A stretch of 64,000 nt of DNA from an uncultured Clostridia bacterium (GTDB taxonomy: Bacteria; Bacillota; Clostridia; Oscillospirales; Acutalibacteraceae), in NCBI GenBank assembly GCA_937876205.1, contig CALEII010000014.1:20941-84940 (forward strand), in the 5' to 3' direction. The first letter of the stretch is position 1. Each line of letters opens with the position of its first letter. The notes below the pieces were generated by a model. That model was not told the origin of the DNA. It saw nothing but the letters and a program-made list of their open reading frames with translations, and did no database searches. The translations under genes were made by a program, and so were the position numbers. Shown here in pieces: positions 1 through 6,778 of the stretch.

Positions 1-473
1 GCAAGCCTTTTATCCATACTCATAAAAAGAATCTGCTGCATTACCCACATCACATCTGAAAAACGGCTCACGGCAGTTTCAAGGGCAAATATTTTTATTG
101 AAGGATTTTTCTCTGAAACAGAAGCAAAGGCACAGCCTGCAATCACGTAACACTCACTGTCTTCTTCAGCGTCAACAAACACATCAAACGTAATTGACTG
201 CAGAACACAGGAGGCTGAGAGCATACACATATCCCCTGCGTGAAGGCGGTAAAGGGTTATATCCTTGCCTTCATCAGACATAATATACAGACGCAATGAG
301 CCCGAACGCACAAAAATGACACCTGAGCACTCATTTCCGTCGTGAATTGTTGTGCCCTTAGGATAAGTGACGGCAAATGAGTGGTCACAGATGTATTTTC
401 TGTCTTCTGCTGATATTTCATTCCAGAATGGAAAAATATCCCTGTATACAGGTTCAAACATAGCTTCAGACAT
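1..473 (-). CDS. Crp/Fnr family transcriptional regulator (3' end outside window)
   Basis: Only the first 157 codons are present; the C-terminal helix-turn-helix would lie beyond the window edge. The visible part reads as a cyclic-nucleotide-binding-like beta-barrel sensor (about residues 20-115: FAVTYPKGTTIHDG, GVIFVRSGSLRLY, YRLHAGDMCML) followed by the start of the long dimerisation helix. The ATG at 473 is preceded by GGAGG at a good distance. Several Cys (residues 29, 39, 83, 89, 106, 111) are present, so a redox or metal ligand is possible but not shown. It lies 27 bp downstream of the NifX-like gene on the same strand and is probably co-transcribed with it. The family call is based on the sensor domain only. 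The target and effector are unknown. Confidence 0.75.
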   Translation of the reverse strand, partial: MSEAMFEPVYRDIFPFWNEISAEDRKYICDHSFAVTYPKGTTIHDGNECSGVIFVRSGSLRLYIMSDEGKDITLYRLHAGDMCMLSASCVLQSITFDVFVDAEEDSECYVIAGCAFASVSEKNPSIKIFALETAVSRFSDVMWVMQQILFMSMDKRL

Positions 474-500
474 ACACAAAACCTCCATTATCGGGGATAA

Positions 501-899
501 TCAATGACAGCCCTTATCTGAACAGCTGTGACTTGCACAATTATGTTCGCCGTGATGATGTTCACCGTGATGATTACATTTAACATCGGGATTGTATGAA
601 AGAACTCCCGAAACAAAGCTTTCAACTGCCTTATCTGCATCACCCTGAACACCGCCGTAAAGCTTTATGCCTGCATTTGCAAGTGCATTCTGAGCACCTG
701 CACCGATTCCGCCGCAGATAAGCACGTCAGCACCAAGACCTGAAAGCAGAACCGCAAGAGCTCCGTGTCCGCTGCCGTTTGTTGACACAATCTCAGAGGA
801 TACTATATGTGAATTTTCAACTTCATATACTTTAAAAAATGATGTGTGACCGAAATGCTGAAAAATCTGTCCGTTCTCATATGTTACTGCAATTTTCAT
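501..899 (-). CDS. NifX/NifB-type dinitrogenase iron-molybdenum cofactor family protein with His/Cys-rich tail
   Basis: 132 residues. Residues 1-100 match the small NifX/NifB C-terminal fold (MKIAVTYENGQIFQHFGHT start; GADVLICGGIGAGAQNAL; ALAVLLSGLGADV), a domain that binds Fe-S or FeMo-co precursors in nitrogenase systems and is widespread in anaerobes without nitrogenase. The last 25 residues form a metal-binding tail with repeated HHGEH and CxxHxC-like groups. It is transcribed divergently from trxB and precedes the Crp/Fnr gene. Its role here is probably metal or Fe-S handling linked to redox sensing; that is inference. No nif structural genes are in the window. Confidence 0.8.
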   Translation of the reverse strand: MKIAVTYENGQIFQHFGHTSFFKVYEVENSHIVSSEIVSTNGSGHGALAVLLSGLGADVLICGGIGAGAQNALANAGIKLYGGVQGDADKAVESFVSGVLSYNPDVKCNHHGEHHHGEHNCASHSCSDKGCH

Positions 900-918
900 A
901 TTATAACACCTTGACTTT

Positions 919-934
919 CATATAAGTTTATATG
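919..934. promoter_or_regulatory. Candidate operator between nifX-like gene and trxB
   Basis: Inverted repeat CATATAA-GT-TTATATG, perfect over 7+7 bp, in the 96-bp divergent region. It lies between the start codon and the -10 element of the minus-strand gene and upstream of trxB. It is a plausible site for the adjacent Crp/Fnr-type regulator, but an AT-rich palindrome of this size could also arise by chance. Confidence 0.35.
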
Positions 935-938
935 TAAA

Positions 939-966
939 ATTATATCACTTAAAATAAATAAGTCAA
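939..966 (-). promoter_or_regulatory. Sigma-A type promoter for the nifX-like/Crp operon
   Basis: On the minus strand TTGACT (961-966) and TATAAT (939-944) are separated by 16 bp, about 40 bp upstream of the nifX-like ATG. Confidence 0.6.
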
Positions 967-995
967 TAAATCATTTTAATAAAAGGAGCTTTTAT

Positions 996-1913
996 ATGGA
1001 GCATATTTATGATATAATTATACTCGGCGGCGGTCCCGCAGGTTATACAGGTGCACTTTATGCCGCCCGTGCCGGATTTGATACGCTTGTTATTGAAAGA
1101 ATGTCAGCAGGCGGTCAGATGACACTTACCGATACCATTGACAACTACCCCGGTTTCCCCGACGGCAAAGACGGCTTTGAGCTTGGAATGAATATGCAGC
1201 AGGGTGCCGAAAAATACGGAGCAATTACGGAATATGCCGAGGTTGAATCGGTTGATTTCTCAGATAAAACCAAAATCATCAATACTTCAAACGGAATATT
1301 TTACGCAAAAGCCGTAATTATTGCAACGGGTGCCAATCCGAGAAAGCTTGGTCTGCCTGATGAAGAAAAGCTGACAGGAAGAGGAATTCACTACTGCGCA
1401 CACTGCGACGGAAGATTTTATAAGGACAAAACGGTTGTCGTTGTCGGCGGCGGAAACAGTGCAGCTGAAGATGCTCTTTATCTCTCTGCTCTTGCAAAAA
1501 AAGTATATGTGATTCACAGAAGAAATGAACTGAGGGCTGAAAAATACTATCATAAAGCTCTGATGAATGCAGAAAATATAGAATTCATATGGAACAGTGA
1601 GGTTCACTCTGCCGTATACAACGAAAAAGTTACTGCAGTAAAAATCACGGGCACTTCAGATAACGGGACTCTCATTCTGCCTTGCGACGGTATTTTTATA
1701 AGCATAGGCAGAGAGCCTGCAACACAATTTCTGAAAGACTCTGTGAACATTGATGAAAACGGCTATGTTATTGCCGACGAAACAACAAGAACAAATATCG
1801 ACGGAGTTTTTGCCGCAGGTGATGTGAGAACAAAAGACCTCAGACAGGTAGTTACGGCTGTTGCAGACGGAGCTGTTGCAGTTAATTTTGCAGAAAAATT
1901 CCTCAGGAGGTAA
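996..1913 (+). CDS. trxB: Thioredoxin reductase (NADPH, FAD)
   Basis: 305 residues, the usual length for low-molecular-weight TrxB. The FAD-binding GGGPAGYTGALYAARAG is at about 11-27. The redox-active CAHC disulfide (HYCAHCDGRF) is at about 133-136, followed by the NADPH-binding GGGNSAAEDALYL at about 152. The C-terminal FAD motif GVFAAGDVR is at about 270. It reduces thioredoxin or a peroxiredoxin-coupled partner using NADPH in the cytoplasm. The ATG at 996 follows AAAAGGAG. Four bases separate its stop from the ZIP gene, and a BCP peroxiredoxin is the third gene. The operon therefore couples thiol redox, metal transport and peroxide defence. Confidence 0.93.
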   Translation: MEHIYDIIILGGGPAGYTGALYAARAGFDTLVIERMSAGGQMTLTDTIDNYPGFPDGKDGFELGMNMQQGAEKYGAITEYAEVESVDFSDKTKIINTSNGIFYAKAVIIATGANPRKLGLPDEEKLTGRGIHYCAHCDGRFYKDKTVVVVGGGNSAAEDALYLSALAKKVYVIHRRNELRAEKYYHKALMNAENIEFIWNSEVHSAVYNEKVTAVKITGTSDNGTLILPCDGIFISIGREPATQFLKDSVNIDENGYVIADETTRTNIDGVFAAGDVRTKDLRQVVTAVADGAVAVNFAEKFLRR

Positions 1914-1917
1914 TATA

Positions 1918-2670
1918 ATGAAGCTTGTGTTACTTACAGCTCTGGGAGTCGGCGGTGCAACAGTCATAGGTGCCGTTATCGGCTTCTTATTTAAAAAGAT
2001 ATCCCAAAAATTTTCAGACATAGTCTTGTCCTTTGCTGCAGGAGTTATGCTTTCGGCTGCCGTACTCGGTCTTATCATTCCATCCGTTGAATACGGCGGC
2101 AAATGGGGACTTCTTACCACAATTGCAGGGATTTTTGCAGGTGCTGTCTGTCTTAATCTTATAGACAAGCTCGTTCCGCATATGCACAGACTTGTGGGAG
2201 AGGACTCAGAAGCACATCCCAACGCAAATCTCAGCAAGGTTCTTCTTTTTGTCTCGGCAATAGCAATACACAACCTGCCCGAAGGTATCGCGGCAGGCGT
2301 AGGCTTCGGCTCAGGTGACACATCTCAGGCACTTGTCATTGCAGGCGGTATTGCACTGCAGAACATCCCTGAAGGTATGGTCATTATCGGTCCGATGCTC
2401 TCGGCTGGCGTAAAGCCGTCCAAAACATTCATCTGCGCCATGCTGACAGGTCTTGTAGAGGTTGTCGGCACGCTTATAGGCTATTTTGCAGTAAGCATTG
2501 CTTCTGCTGTACTTCCCTTTGCACTTGCCTTTGCGGGCGGTACAATGCTTTATGTTGTAAGCGATGAAATGATACCGGAAACTCACGCTCACGGCAATGA
2601 AAGAGGTGCAACCTATGCACTTCTTGCAGGCTTCTGCGTTATGTTAGTTACTGATATTTTATTGGGGTGA
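1918..2670 (+). CDS. ZIP family divalent metal transporter
   Basis: 250 residues with about eight predicted membrane helices. The fourth and fifth helices carry the ZIP signature residues (IAIHNLPEGIAAGVGFG and ALQNIPEGMVIIGPM), where the His/Asn/Glu side chains bind metal. A polar metal-binding loop, PHMHRLVGEDSEAH, lies between helices 3 and 4. The ATG at 1918 sits 7 bases after AGGAGG, inside the end of trxB, so the longer upstream reading frame is not the start. It imports Zn, Fe or Mn across the cytoplasmic membrane. The exact metal is not readable from sequence. It is the second gene of the trxB operon. Confidence 0.9.
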   Translation: MKLVLLTALGVGGATVIGAVIGFLFKKISQKFSDIVLSFAAGVMLSAAVLGLIIPSVEYGGKWGLLTTIAGIFAGAVCLNLIDKLVPHMHRLVGEDSEAHPNANLSKVLLFVSAIAIHNLPEGIAAGVGFGSGDTSQALVIAGGIALQNIPEGMVIIGPMLSAGVKPSKTFICAMLTGLVEVVGTLIGYFAVSIASAVLPFALAFAGGTMLYVVSDEMIPETHAHGNERGATYALLAGFCVMLVTDILLG

Positions 2671-2676
2671 TAAATT

Positions 2677-3129
2677 ATGTTGGAAAAAGGTATGAAAGCT
2701 CCCGATTTCACTTTACGTGATAAAGACGGAAATGCTGTGACTCTCTCTCAGTTCAGAGGAAAAAAGGTTGTTCTCTATTTCTATCCGAAAGACAATACGC
2801 CCGGCTGCACAAGACAGGCCTGTGCATTTGCAGCGTCTTTTGATGAATTCAGGCAGAAAAACATTGAAGTTATAGGCATCAGCAAAGACAGTGTCGCATC
2901 GCATCAGAAATTCGCAGAAAAGCACTCTCTCCCGTTTATTCTGCTTGCCGACCCTGAGCTTGATGCAATTCAGAAATACGGTGTATGGCAGGAGAAAAAG
3001 CTGTACGGCAAGGTCAGTATGGGGGTTGTAAGAACAACATTCATAATTGATGAAGAGGGAAAAATTGAAAAAATAATGCCTAAAGTAAAACCCGATACAA
3101 ATGCAAGAGAAATACTTGATAATATTTAA
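2677..3129 (+). CDS. bcp: Thioredoxin-dependent thiol peroxidase (BCP/PrxQ type)
   Basis: 150 residues, full length for the family. The peroxidatic Cys lies in DNTPGCTRQACAF, and the second Cys five residues later is the resolving Cys of the PrxQ class. N-terminal GMKAPDFTLRDKDGNAVTLS and FRGKKVVLYFYPKD are typical. It reduces H2O2 and organic peroxides using reducing power from thioredoxin, consistent with trxB being the first gene of the operon. A strong terminator follows the stop by four bases. Confidence 0.92.
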   Translation: MLEKGMKAPDFTLRDKDGNAVTLSQFRGKKVVLYFYPKDNTPGCTRQACAFAASFDEFRQKNIEVIGISKDSVASHQKFAEKHSLPFILLADPELDAIQKYGVWQEKKLYGKVSMGVVRTTFIIDEEGKIEKIMPKVKPDTNAREILDNI

Positions 3130-3133
3130 CCTG

Positions 3134-3160
3134 AATCCCTGATTTTTCAGGGATTTTTTC
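3134..3160 (+). terminator. Rho-independent terminator of the trxB-ZIP-bcp operon
   Basis: AATCCCTGA (3134-3142), TTTT loop, TCAGGGATT (3147-3155), then a T-run. The stem is a perfect 9 bp. Confidence 0.85.
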
Positions 3161-3185
3161 ATTGTCTTTGCTGAAGAGACAATAA

Positions 3186-3219
3186 CAAAGGAGTGTTGTC
3201 ATATGACAGCACTCCTTTG
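3186..3219 (-). terminator. Long inverted repeat, probable terminator of the PHP gene
   Basis: 17-bp arms (3186-3202 and 3203-3219) with one wobble pair, centred on GTCATATGAC, 10 bp past the stop of the minus-strand PHP gene. The U-tract on that strand is weak (TTATTGTC), so termination is inferred. Confidence 0.55.
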
Positions 3220-3229
3220 GTCTTAATCA

Positions 3230-4534
3230 TCAGAAGTAATGATTGTTATACTTTTTCTTGATAAACAACTTGTTTGCTATTACGCCGAGTCTTGTATCAA
3301 CGAATTTCTTTTTGAAAAGCTCAAAGCCTTTATACTCTTTCAGAGCAATATCCTTGCTGATGAATCTCTTCATATCACCGTCATCACAGATAAAGGGCTG
3401 TGACATACAGATACCGCCCTCACCTCTGAGCTGAGCTCTGACATAACAGCTGATGTCTTCACTGTGCTCTGCAAGTGTGATTGTAAGCTCCATATTGCCG
3501 TTTTCATCAGCTTCAACTGACTTGATGACTTTGCCGTCTGCAATAAAATCAATTGCCTTGCAGTTGTTACCTGCAACGGTGATTGTGTCGTTTTCGTCGT
3601 CAACCTCAATCTTTGTGAAGCGGGGAAGAATTCCCTTGCCGACATAATCTTCGCCAAGCTCATTCTTTGCATATCTTGCCATAGCAAAGAAAGTGCCGTT
3701 TTCCATAGCCTTACGGAGATTGCCGAGTGAGTATTCGGGAAGGATGAAATCCATAAATGCAGTGTCAACCTGGTCAACCTGATGAGCGTCACTGTTACCG
3801 AAGCCCCATACAGTTCTTTCTCCCTCGGGAATAAGCACTTTGAGAAGCTCGTCCCAGAGAATTCTGTCACTTCTGTTGGGTCTGTCATACATATTGAGAA
3901 CTTCAATACCCATACATGACTTATATCTTCTGAGAAGATCTGCAAAGAATTTTACAATTTCGGGGTCTTTTGCAAGCTCAGGACGCTTACCTGCACCGAT
4001 CCAGTCTGTGGGATGATTGATGTGAGAAAGTCCGCCGCTTTTTTCGATTTTTCTGATGGGCTCTTCAAAATCGTTTTCCTTACCGCAGATACCCTCAGTG
4101 GAGTCATCTGTGAAATAACCGTTTACGTGGTTTTTCATAAGGGTAAACATATTGGCCTCAATACAGCCGGGCACACACATCATACCACGCTTTTTTGTAC
4201 GGGAGCTCTTTTCTGTTTTATGAGTGCCTGCAAGAATTGCCTGATACTGTTCTGTTGTGGGATGCACTCTCTTGCCGTGCCAGAGATTCTGGAAAAGATA
4301 CAGAGGAATAATTGACGGATCCTGATCCCATTCCTTGCCGTAAACACCGTGATCGGTCATAGCAAGGATGTCAAAATCATAGTCATAATATGCTTCAATC
4401 ATCTTTGTCATAGTATCATTGGCATCACTGTATGTAGAATGTGCATGAAGATTTGTTTTGTAGTGATTTTCACTTTCGGGAATGAGTGCAGTCACACTTT
4501 CATAAGGATTTGTAATTTTATATTTTGCAGACAT
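3230..4534 (-). CDS. PHP-domain metal-dependent phosphoesterase-like protein
   Basis: 434 residues. The N-terminal PHP domain is recognisable by NLHAHSTYSDAN (metal ligands HxH and D) at about 28-39, ILAMTDHGVYG (TDH) at about 57, and SHINHPTDW and GNSDAHQVDQVD further on, the third and fourth PHP motifs. The last 120 residues are beta-rich (TITVAGNNCKAIDFIADGKV, YVRAQLRGEGG) and resemble the immunoglobulin-like end of PHP proteins annotated as CehA/McbA hydrolases. The ATG at 4534, preceded by GAGGTG at 5 bases, is preferred over a GTG two codons earlier. It is a single gene between two terminators. The substrate is unknown, and a phosphodiesterase or other hydrolase is likely. Confidence 0.8.
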   Translation of the reverse strand: MSAKYKITNPYESVTALIPESENHYKTNLHAHSTYSDANDTMTKMIEAYYDYDFDILAMTDHGVYGKEWDQDPSIIPLYLFQNLWHGKRVHPTTEQYQAILAGTHKTEKSSRTKKRGMMCVPGCIEANMFTLMKNHVNGYFTDDSTEGICGKENDFEEPIRKIEKSGGLSHINHPTDWIGAGKRPELAKDPEIVKFFADLLRRYKSCMGIEVLNMYDRPNRSDRILWDELLKVLIPEGERTVWGFGNSDAHQVDQVDTAFMDFILPEYSLGNLRKAMENGTFFAMARYAKNELGEDYVGKGILPRFTKIEVDDENDTITVAGNNCKAIDFIADGKVIKSVEADENGNMELTITLAEHSEDISCYVRAQLRGEGGICMSQPFICDDGDMKRFISKDIALKEYKGFELFKKKFVDTRLGVIANKLFIKKKYNNHYF

Positions 4535-4597
4535 ATTCACACCTCACGGGAAAATTTTCTTTTATAATAATATCACATAAAACAGTGTTATGTCAAT

Positions 4598-4625
4598 GAA
4601 AAAAGCCCGAACAATGTCGGGCTTT
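4598..4625 (-). terminator. Terminator of purC
   Basis: AAAGCCCGA / TCGGGCTTT stem (4602-4610, 4617-4625) with a 6-base loop and a T-run on the minus strand. Confidence 0.85.
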
Positions 4626-4641
4626 AAACAAAAAAACAAAA

Positions 4642-5325
4642 TTATCTGTTGAGAATGAGCTTTGTGAGTTCAACGGGGTCAACAATCTTGCCGTCCTTAT
4701 AAACTCTCATATTACCTGATGCGATTTCGTCAATAAGGATAACCTCATCGTTGTTGTAGCCGAATTCAAACTTGATATCCCAGAGATCAAGACCGATTGA
4801 CTTGAGGTCATCAGCAACAATCTTTGTGATTTTAAGAGTCTGCTCCTTCATACTCTCAAACATTGCGGGAGTCATAACACCGAGTGCTGCGAGACCTTCG
4901 CCTGTAACAAGGGGATCGCCGAGAGCGTCATTCTTGAATGTGCACTCAACATAGCCGCCTTCGAGAACTGTACCGTCTTCGATATATTCACCGTATCTTC
5001 TGATGAAGCTGCCTGTTGCCACAAGACGGCAGATAACTTCAAGACCGTGACCGAATACCTTACCGGGAAGAACTTCCATAGTAGCATCTTCAACATTTGC
5101 GCTTACATAGTGTGTCTTGATGCCTGCTTTCTTGAGAAGCTCAAAGTAATGGATTGATGTCTGAAGATTTGCCTTGCCGATACCTTCAATTGTAAGACCG
5201 ACACTGTTTTCACCGGGATCAAACACACCGTCTTTACCTGTGCAGTCATCCTTGAACTTGAGCATTACGTTGCCGTTGTCAAGTGAATATACGTCTTTAG
5301 TTTTGCCTTCATAAATCTTTTTCAT
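4642..5325 (-). CDS. purC: Phosphoribosylaminoimidazole-succinocarboxamide synthase (SAICAR synthetase)
   Basis: 227 residues, normal for bacterial PurC. It has IYEGKTKDVYSLDNGNVMLKFKDDCTG at the start, GLEVICRLVATGSFIRRYG at about 85, and the ATP-binding end LWDIKFEFGYNNDEVILIDEIASGNMR. It condenses CAIR with aspartate using ATP in purine synthesis. The ATG at 5325 after AAGGAG gives the standard MKKIYEGKTK start; the upstream extension is unlikely. It is monocistronic here, with no other pur genes nearby and no recognisable purine riboswitch in the 180 bp upstream. Confidence 0.95.
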   Translation of the reverse strand: MKKIYEGKTKDVYSLDNGNVMLKFKDDCTGKDGVFDPGENSVGLTIEGIGKANLQTSIHYFELLKKAGIKTHYVSANVEDATMEVLPGKVFGHGLEVICRLVATGSFIRRYGEYIEDGTVLEGGYVECTFKNDALGDPLVTGEGLAALGVMTPAMFESMKEQTLKITKIVADDLKSIGLDLWDIKFEFGYNNDEVILIDEIASGNMRVYKDGKIVDPVELTKLILNR

Positions 5326-5462
5326 TTTACAGCACTCCTTTGTCTGAGTTAAAAACACTATTATTTTAACACCATTTTTTTTATTTGTACAGTATTTTTT
5401 TGCATTTTTTTCTCATTTGGTTGTTTTTACATTTTTTGACTCAAGTTATATTTCTAATTGGT

Positions 5463-5497
5463 TAAAAAAAACAAAAGCACCCTATATAAAAAGGTGC
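5463..5497 (-). terminator. Terminator of the XRE regulator gene
   Basis: GCACC (5477-5481) pairs with GGTGC (5493-5497), followed on the minus strand by a long T-tract (5463-5476). Confidence 0.75.
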
Positions 5498-5501
5498 AGA
5501 G

Positions 5502-5834
5502 TTATTCATTAAAAGCATCTGTCAGTCTGCGGACAATATCCTCAACAACGGAAAACTGCTTTTGAGATAAACGGCGGCAGCAATCAACAAGAACGGAAAC
5601 ATCACTATCCTGCACTACATCAAAAAGCAGGCTGTCACTTGTTACATCAAGAGCAAGACATATATTTTTCAATGTAGAAACAGACACACCGACAACGCCA
5701 CGTTCAAGGTCTGAAATATACTGTGGTGAAACTTCAACTCTTTCAGCAAGCTTTTCCTGAGTGATTTTTCTCTGTTCTCTTGCATTTTTTATTCTTTCAC
5801 CGATTTCAATGTTAATCTGCTTCTTTTCTCTCAT
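5502..5834 (-). CDS. XRE family helix-turn-helix transcriptional regulator
   Basis: 110 residues. Residues 8-65 form a Cro/C1-type HTH (IGERIKNAREQRKITQEKLAERVEVSPQYISDLERG, then STLKNICLALDVTSDSLL). The rest is a short helical tail likely used for dimerisation. The ATG at 5834 follows AAGGAC. The upstream in-frame extension is AT-rich and overlaps the divergent promoter, so it was not used. It is divergent from two small Cys-rich protein genes across 122 bp holding a promoter and a 10-1-10 inverted repeat, so autoregulation plus control of the neighbours is likely. No phage genes are adjacent. Confidence 0.88.
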   Translation of the reverse strand: MREKKQINIEIGERIKNAREQRKITQEKLAERVEVSPQYISDLERGVVGVSVSTLKNICLALDVTSDSLLFDVVQDSDVSVLVDCCRRLSQKQFSVVEDIVRRLTDAFNE

Positions 5835-5875
5835 TATAAACACCGTCCTTGCTATTATTTTATCTAAAAGCAGTC

Positions 5876-5905
5876 TTGACAAACACAATGTATCAGTGTT
5901 ATAAT
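5876..5905 (+). promoter_or_regulatory. Promoter for the Cys-rich small protein genes
   Basis: TTGACA (5876-5881), 18-bp spacer, TATAAT (5900-5905). Confidence 0.7.
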
Positions 5906-5912
5906 TTATAAA

Positions 5913-5933
5913 AGTAATGCTATTAGTATTACT
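5913..5933. promoter_or_regulatory. Candidate XRE operator
   Basis: AGTAATGCTA-T-TAGTATTACT, a 10-1-10 inverted repeat with one mismatch, placed just downstream of the -10 element of the plus-strand promoter. Binding there would block transcription initiation. Confidence 0.55.
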
Positions 5934-5956
5934 AAAACATTGTGGAGGTGAAAAAA

Positions 5957-6136
5957 ATGGCAAGATGTCCTAAACTATTATTTGACGGTGATCATATTCT
6001 TTACAGTGACTGTAAGTATATTTGCGGTCTTACCCATCAGCAGATGTCCGTTGACAGTGCGCAGGTAAAATGTACATGCAACCCGAGTTACGGCGAAAAT
6101 TACAGAACTTGTGATGTTTACAAAAGATACGGGTAA
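5957..6136 (+). CDS. Small Cys-rich protein, unknown function
   Basis: 59 residues with Cys at positions 4, 19, 23, 39, 41 and 49, plus His 13 and 27. This spacing suggests a structural metal site. The C-terminal YRTCDVYKRYG resembles the Cxx(Y/F)K ending seen in many uncharacterised clostridial Cys-cluster proteins. The ATG at 5957 is set by GGAGGTG 6 bases upstream. It is transcribed from a consensus promoter under a likely XRE operator, and 17 bp separate it from the next gene. No family could be assigned. Confidence 0.65.
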   Translation: MARCPKLLFDGDHILYSDCKYICGLTHQQMSVDSAQVKCTCNPSYGENYRTCDVYKRYG

Positions 6137-6153
6137 ATAAGGAAGTGAAAATT

Positions 6154-6723
6154 ATGCCAAGACAGTTGGACAGAATACAAAAGGTTAAAGAGTACCGCAA
6201 TCATCCGTTAAGAAAAGAATACGAAGAAAAAAAGGCTACAATACTAAGATCAGGTAACGGTTTTTTGTATAATTGCCTTAGAGTAGTTAGCACTTTGTCG
6301 TATATAATGATTGTTGGATATCTCGTTTTATTTTGTTTATTCTTTTTCGAAGATTGGAATATTATGGGTCCTGTTATATTTTTAGGAATAATCAATCTAA
6401 TTGTTGCACTTATTCTTTTTTATCAGCTTGAATGCGAAGGAAAATTAAAAGCAATGAAAGAAGATCGTCATAAAGAACAATTAAACAAATTAAAAAATGA
6501 ATATGCAAAAAAGGGCTTGTATGAATTTACAGAATCCGAATTAGTTTCCCGTTGTTTAGATGAAGACTATGATGGTGATCCGATTTGTGGTGTAACAGGA
6601 GCATATATAGGATATGGACAGAAATACTATTTTTGTACGGGACCCAGGAAATGTCTAAAATGCAAAACCTTTATGAAAGCTTATCTCGGTGAAGACTGGG
6701 ACGGCGAATACGAAATGGAATAA
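6154..6723 (+). CDS. Membrane protein with C-terminal Cys cluster, unknown function
   Basis: 189 residues. A basic cytoplasmic N-terminus is followed by two hydrophobic segments (about 47-70 and 75-95), then a charged helix (KEQLNKLKNEYAKK) and a Cys-rich end: CLDEDYDGDPICG and CTGPRKCLKCKTFMKAYLG. The DGD near a Cys and the final CxxCKxF resemble the preceding 59-residue protein (DGDHI near Cys, CDVYK), so the two may share a small metal-binding module. Base composition is more AT-rich than the flanking genes, with many TTA and AAT codons, which hints at acquisition. The ATG at 6154 follows GGAAGTG. Confidence 0.6.
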   Translation: MPRQLDRIQKVKEYRNHPLRKEYEEKKATILRSGNGFLYNCLRVVSTLSYIMIVGYLVLFCLFFFEDWNIMGPVIFLGIINLIVALILFYQLECEGKLKAMKEDRHKEQLNKLKNEYAKKGLYEFTESELVSRCLDEDYDGDPICGVTGAYIGYGQKYYFCTGPRKCLKCKTFMKAYLGEDWDGEYEME

Positions 6724-6730
6724 CGAACAT

Positions 6731-6766
6731 AAAAAATCACCCCGTGAAAACGAGGTGATAATTTTT
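6731..6766. terminator. Bidirectional terminator between the Cys-rich pair and ackA
   Basis: TCACCCCG (6737-6744) / CGAGGTGA (6751-6758) stem with TGAAAA loop, an A-run before and a T-run after, so it can work on both strands. Confidence 0.75.
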
Positions 6767-6778
6767 GCTTAAATTCAA

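Noticed and set aside
257..457. 66-residue minus-strand reading frame inside the Crp/Fnr gene
   Set aside because: The +1 frame from the ATG at 473 gives a convincing Crp/Fnr sensor domain; the other frame is a shadow.
501..899. Nitrogenase-associated nif locus
   Set aside because: Only one NifX-like domain protein is present, with no nifHDK or nifB; such stand-alone proteins are common in anaerobes.
1656..2321. 221-residue minus-strand frame opposite trxB and the ZIP gene
   Set aside because: Antisense to two well-supported genes, low-complexity composition, no ribosome site, no family resemblance.
5340..5462. Purine riboswitch upstream of purC
   Set aside because: No conserved purine aptamer loops or paired stems could be found; the region is AT-rich without fold.
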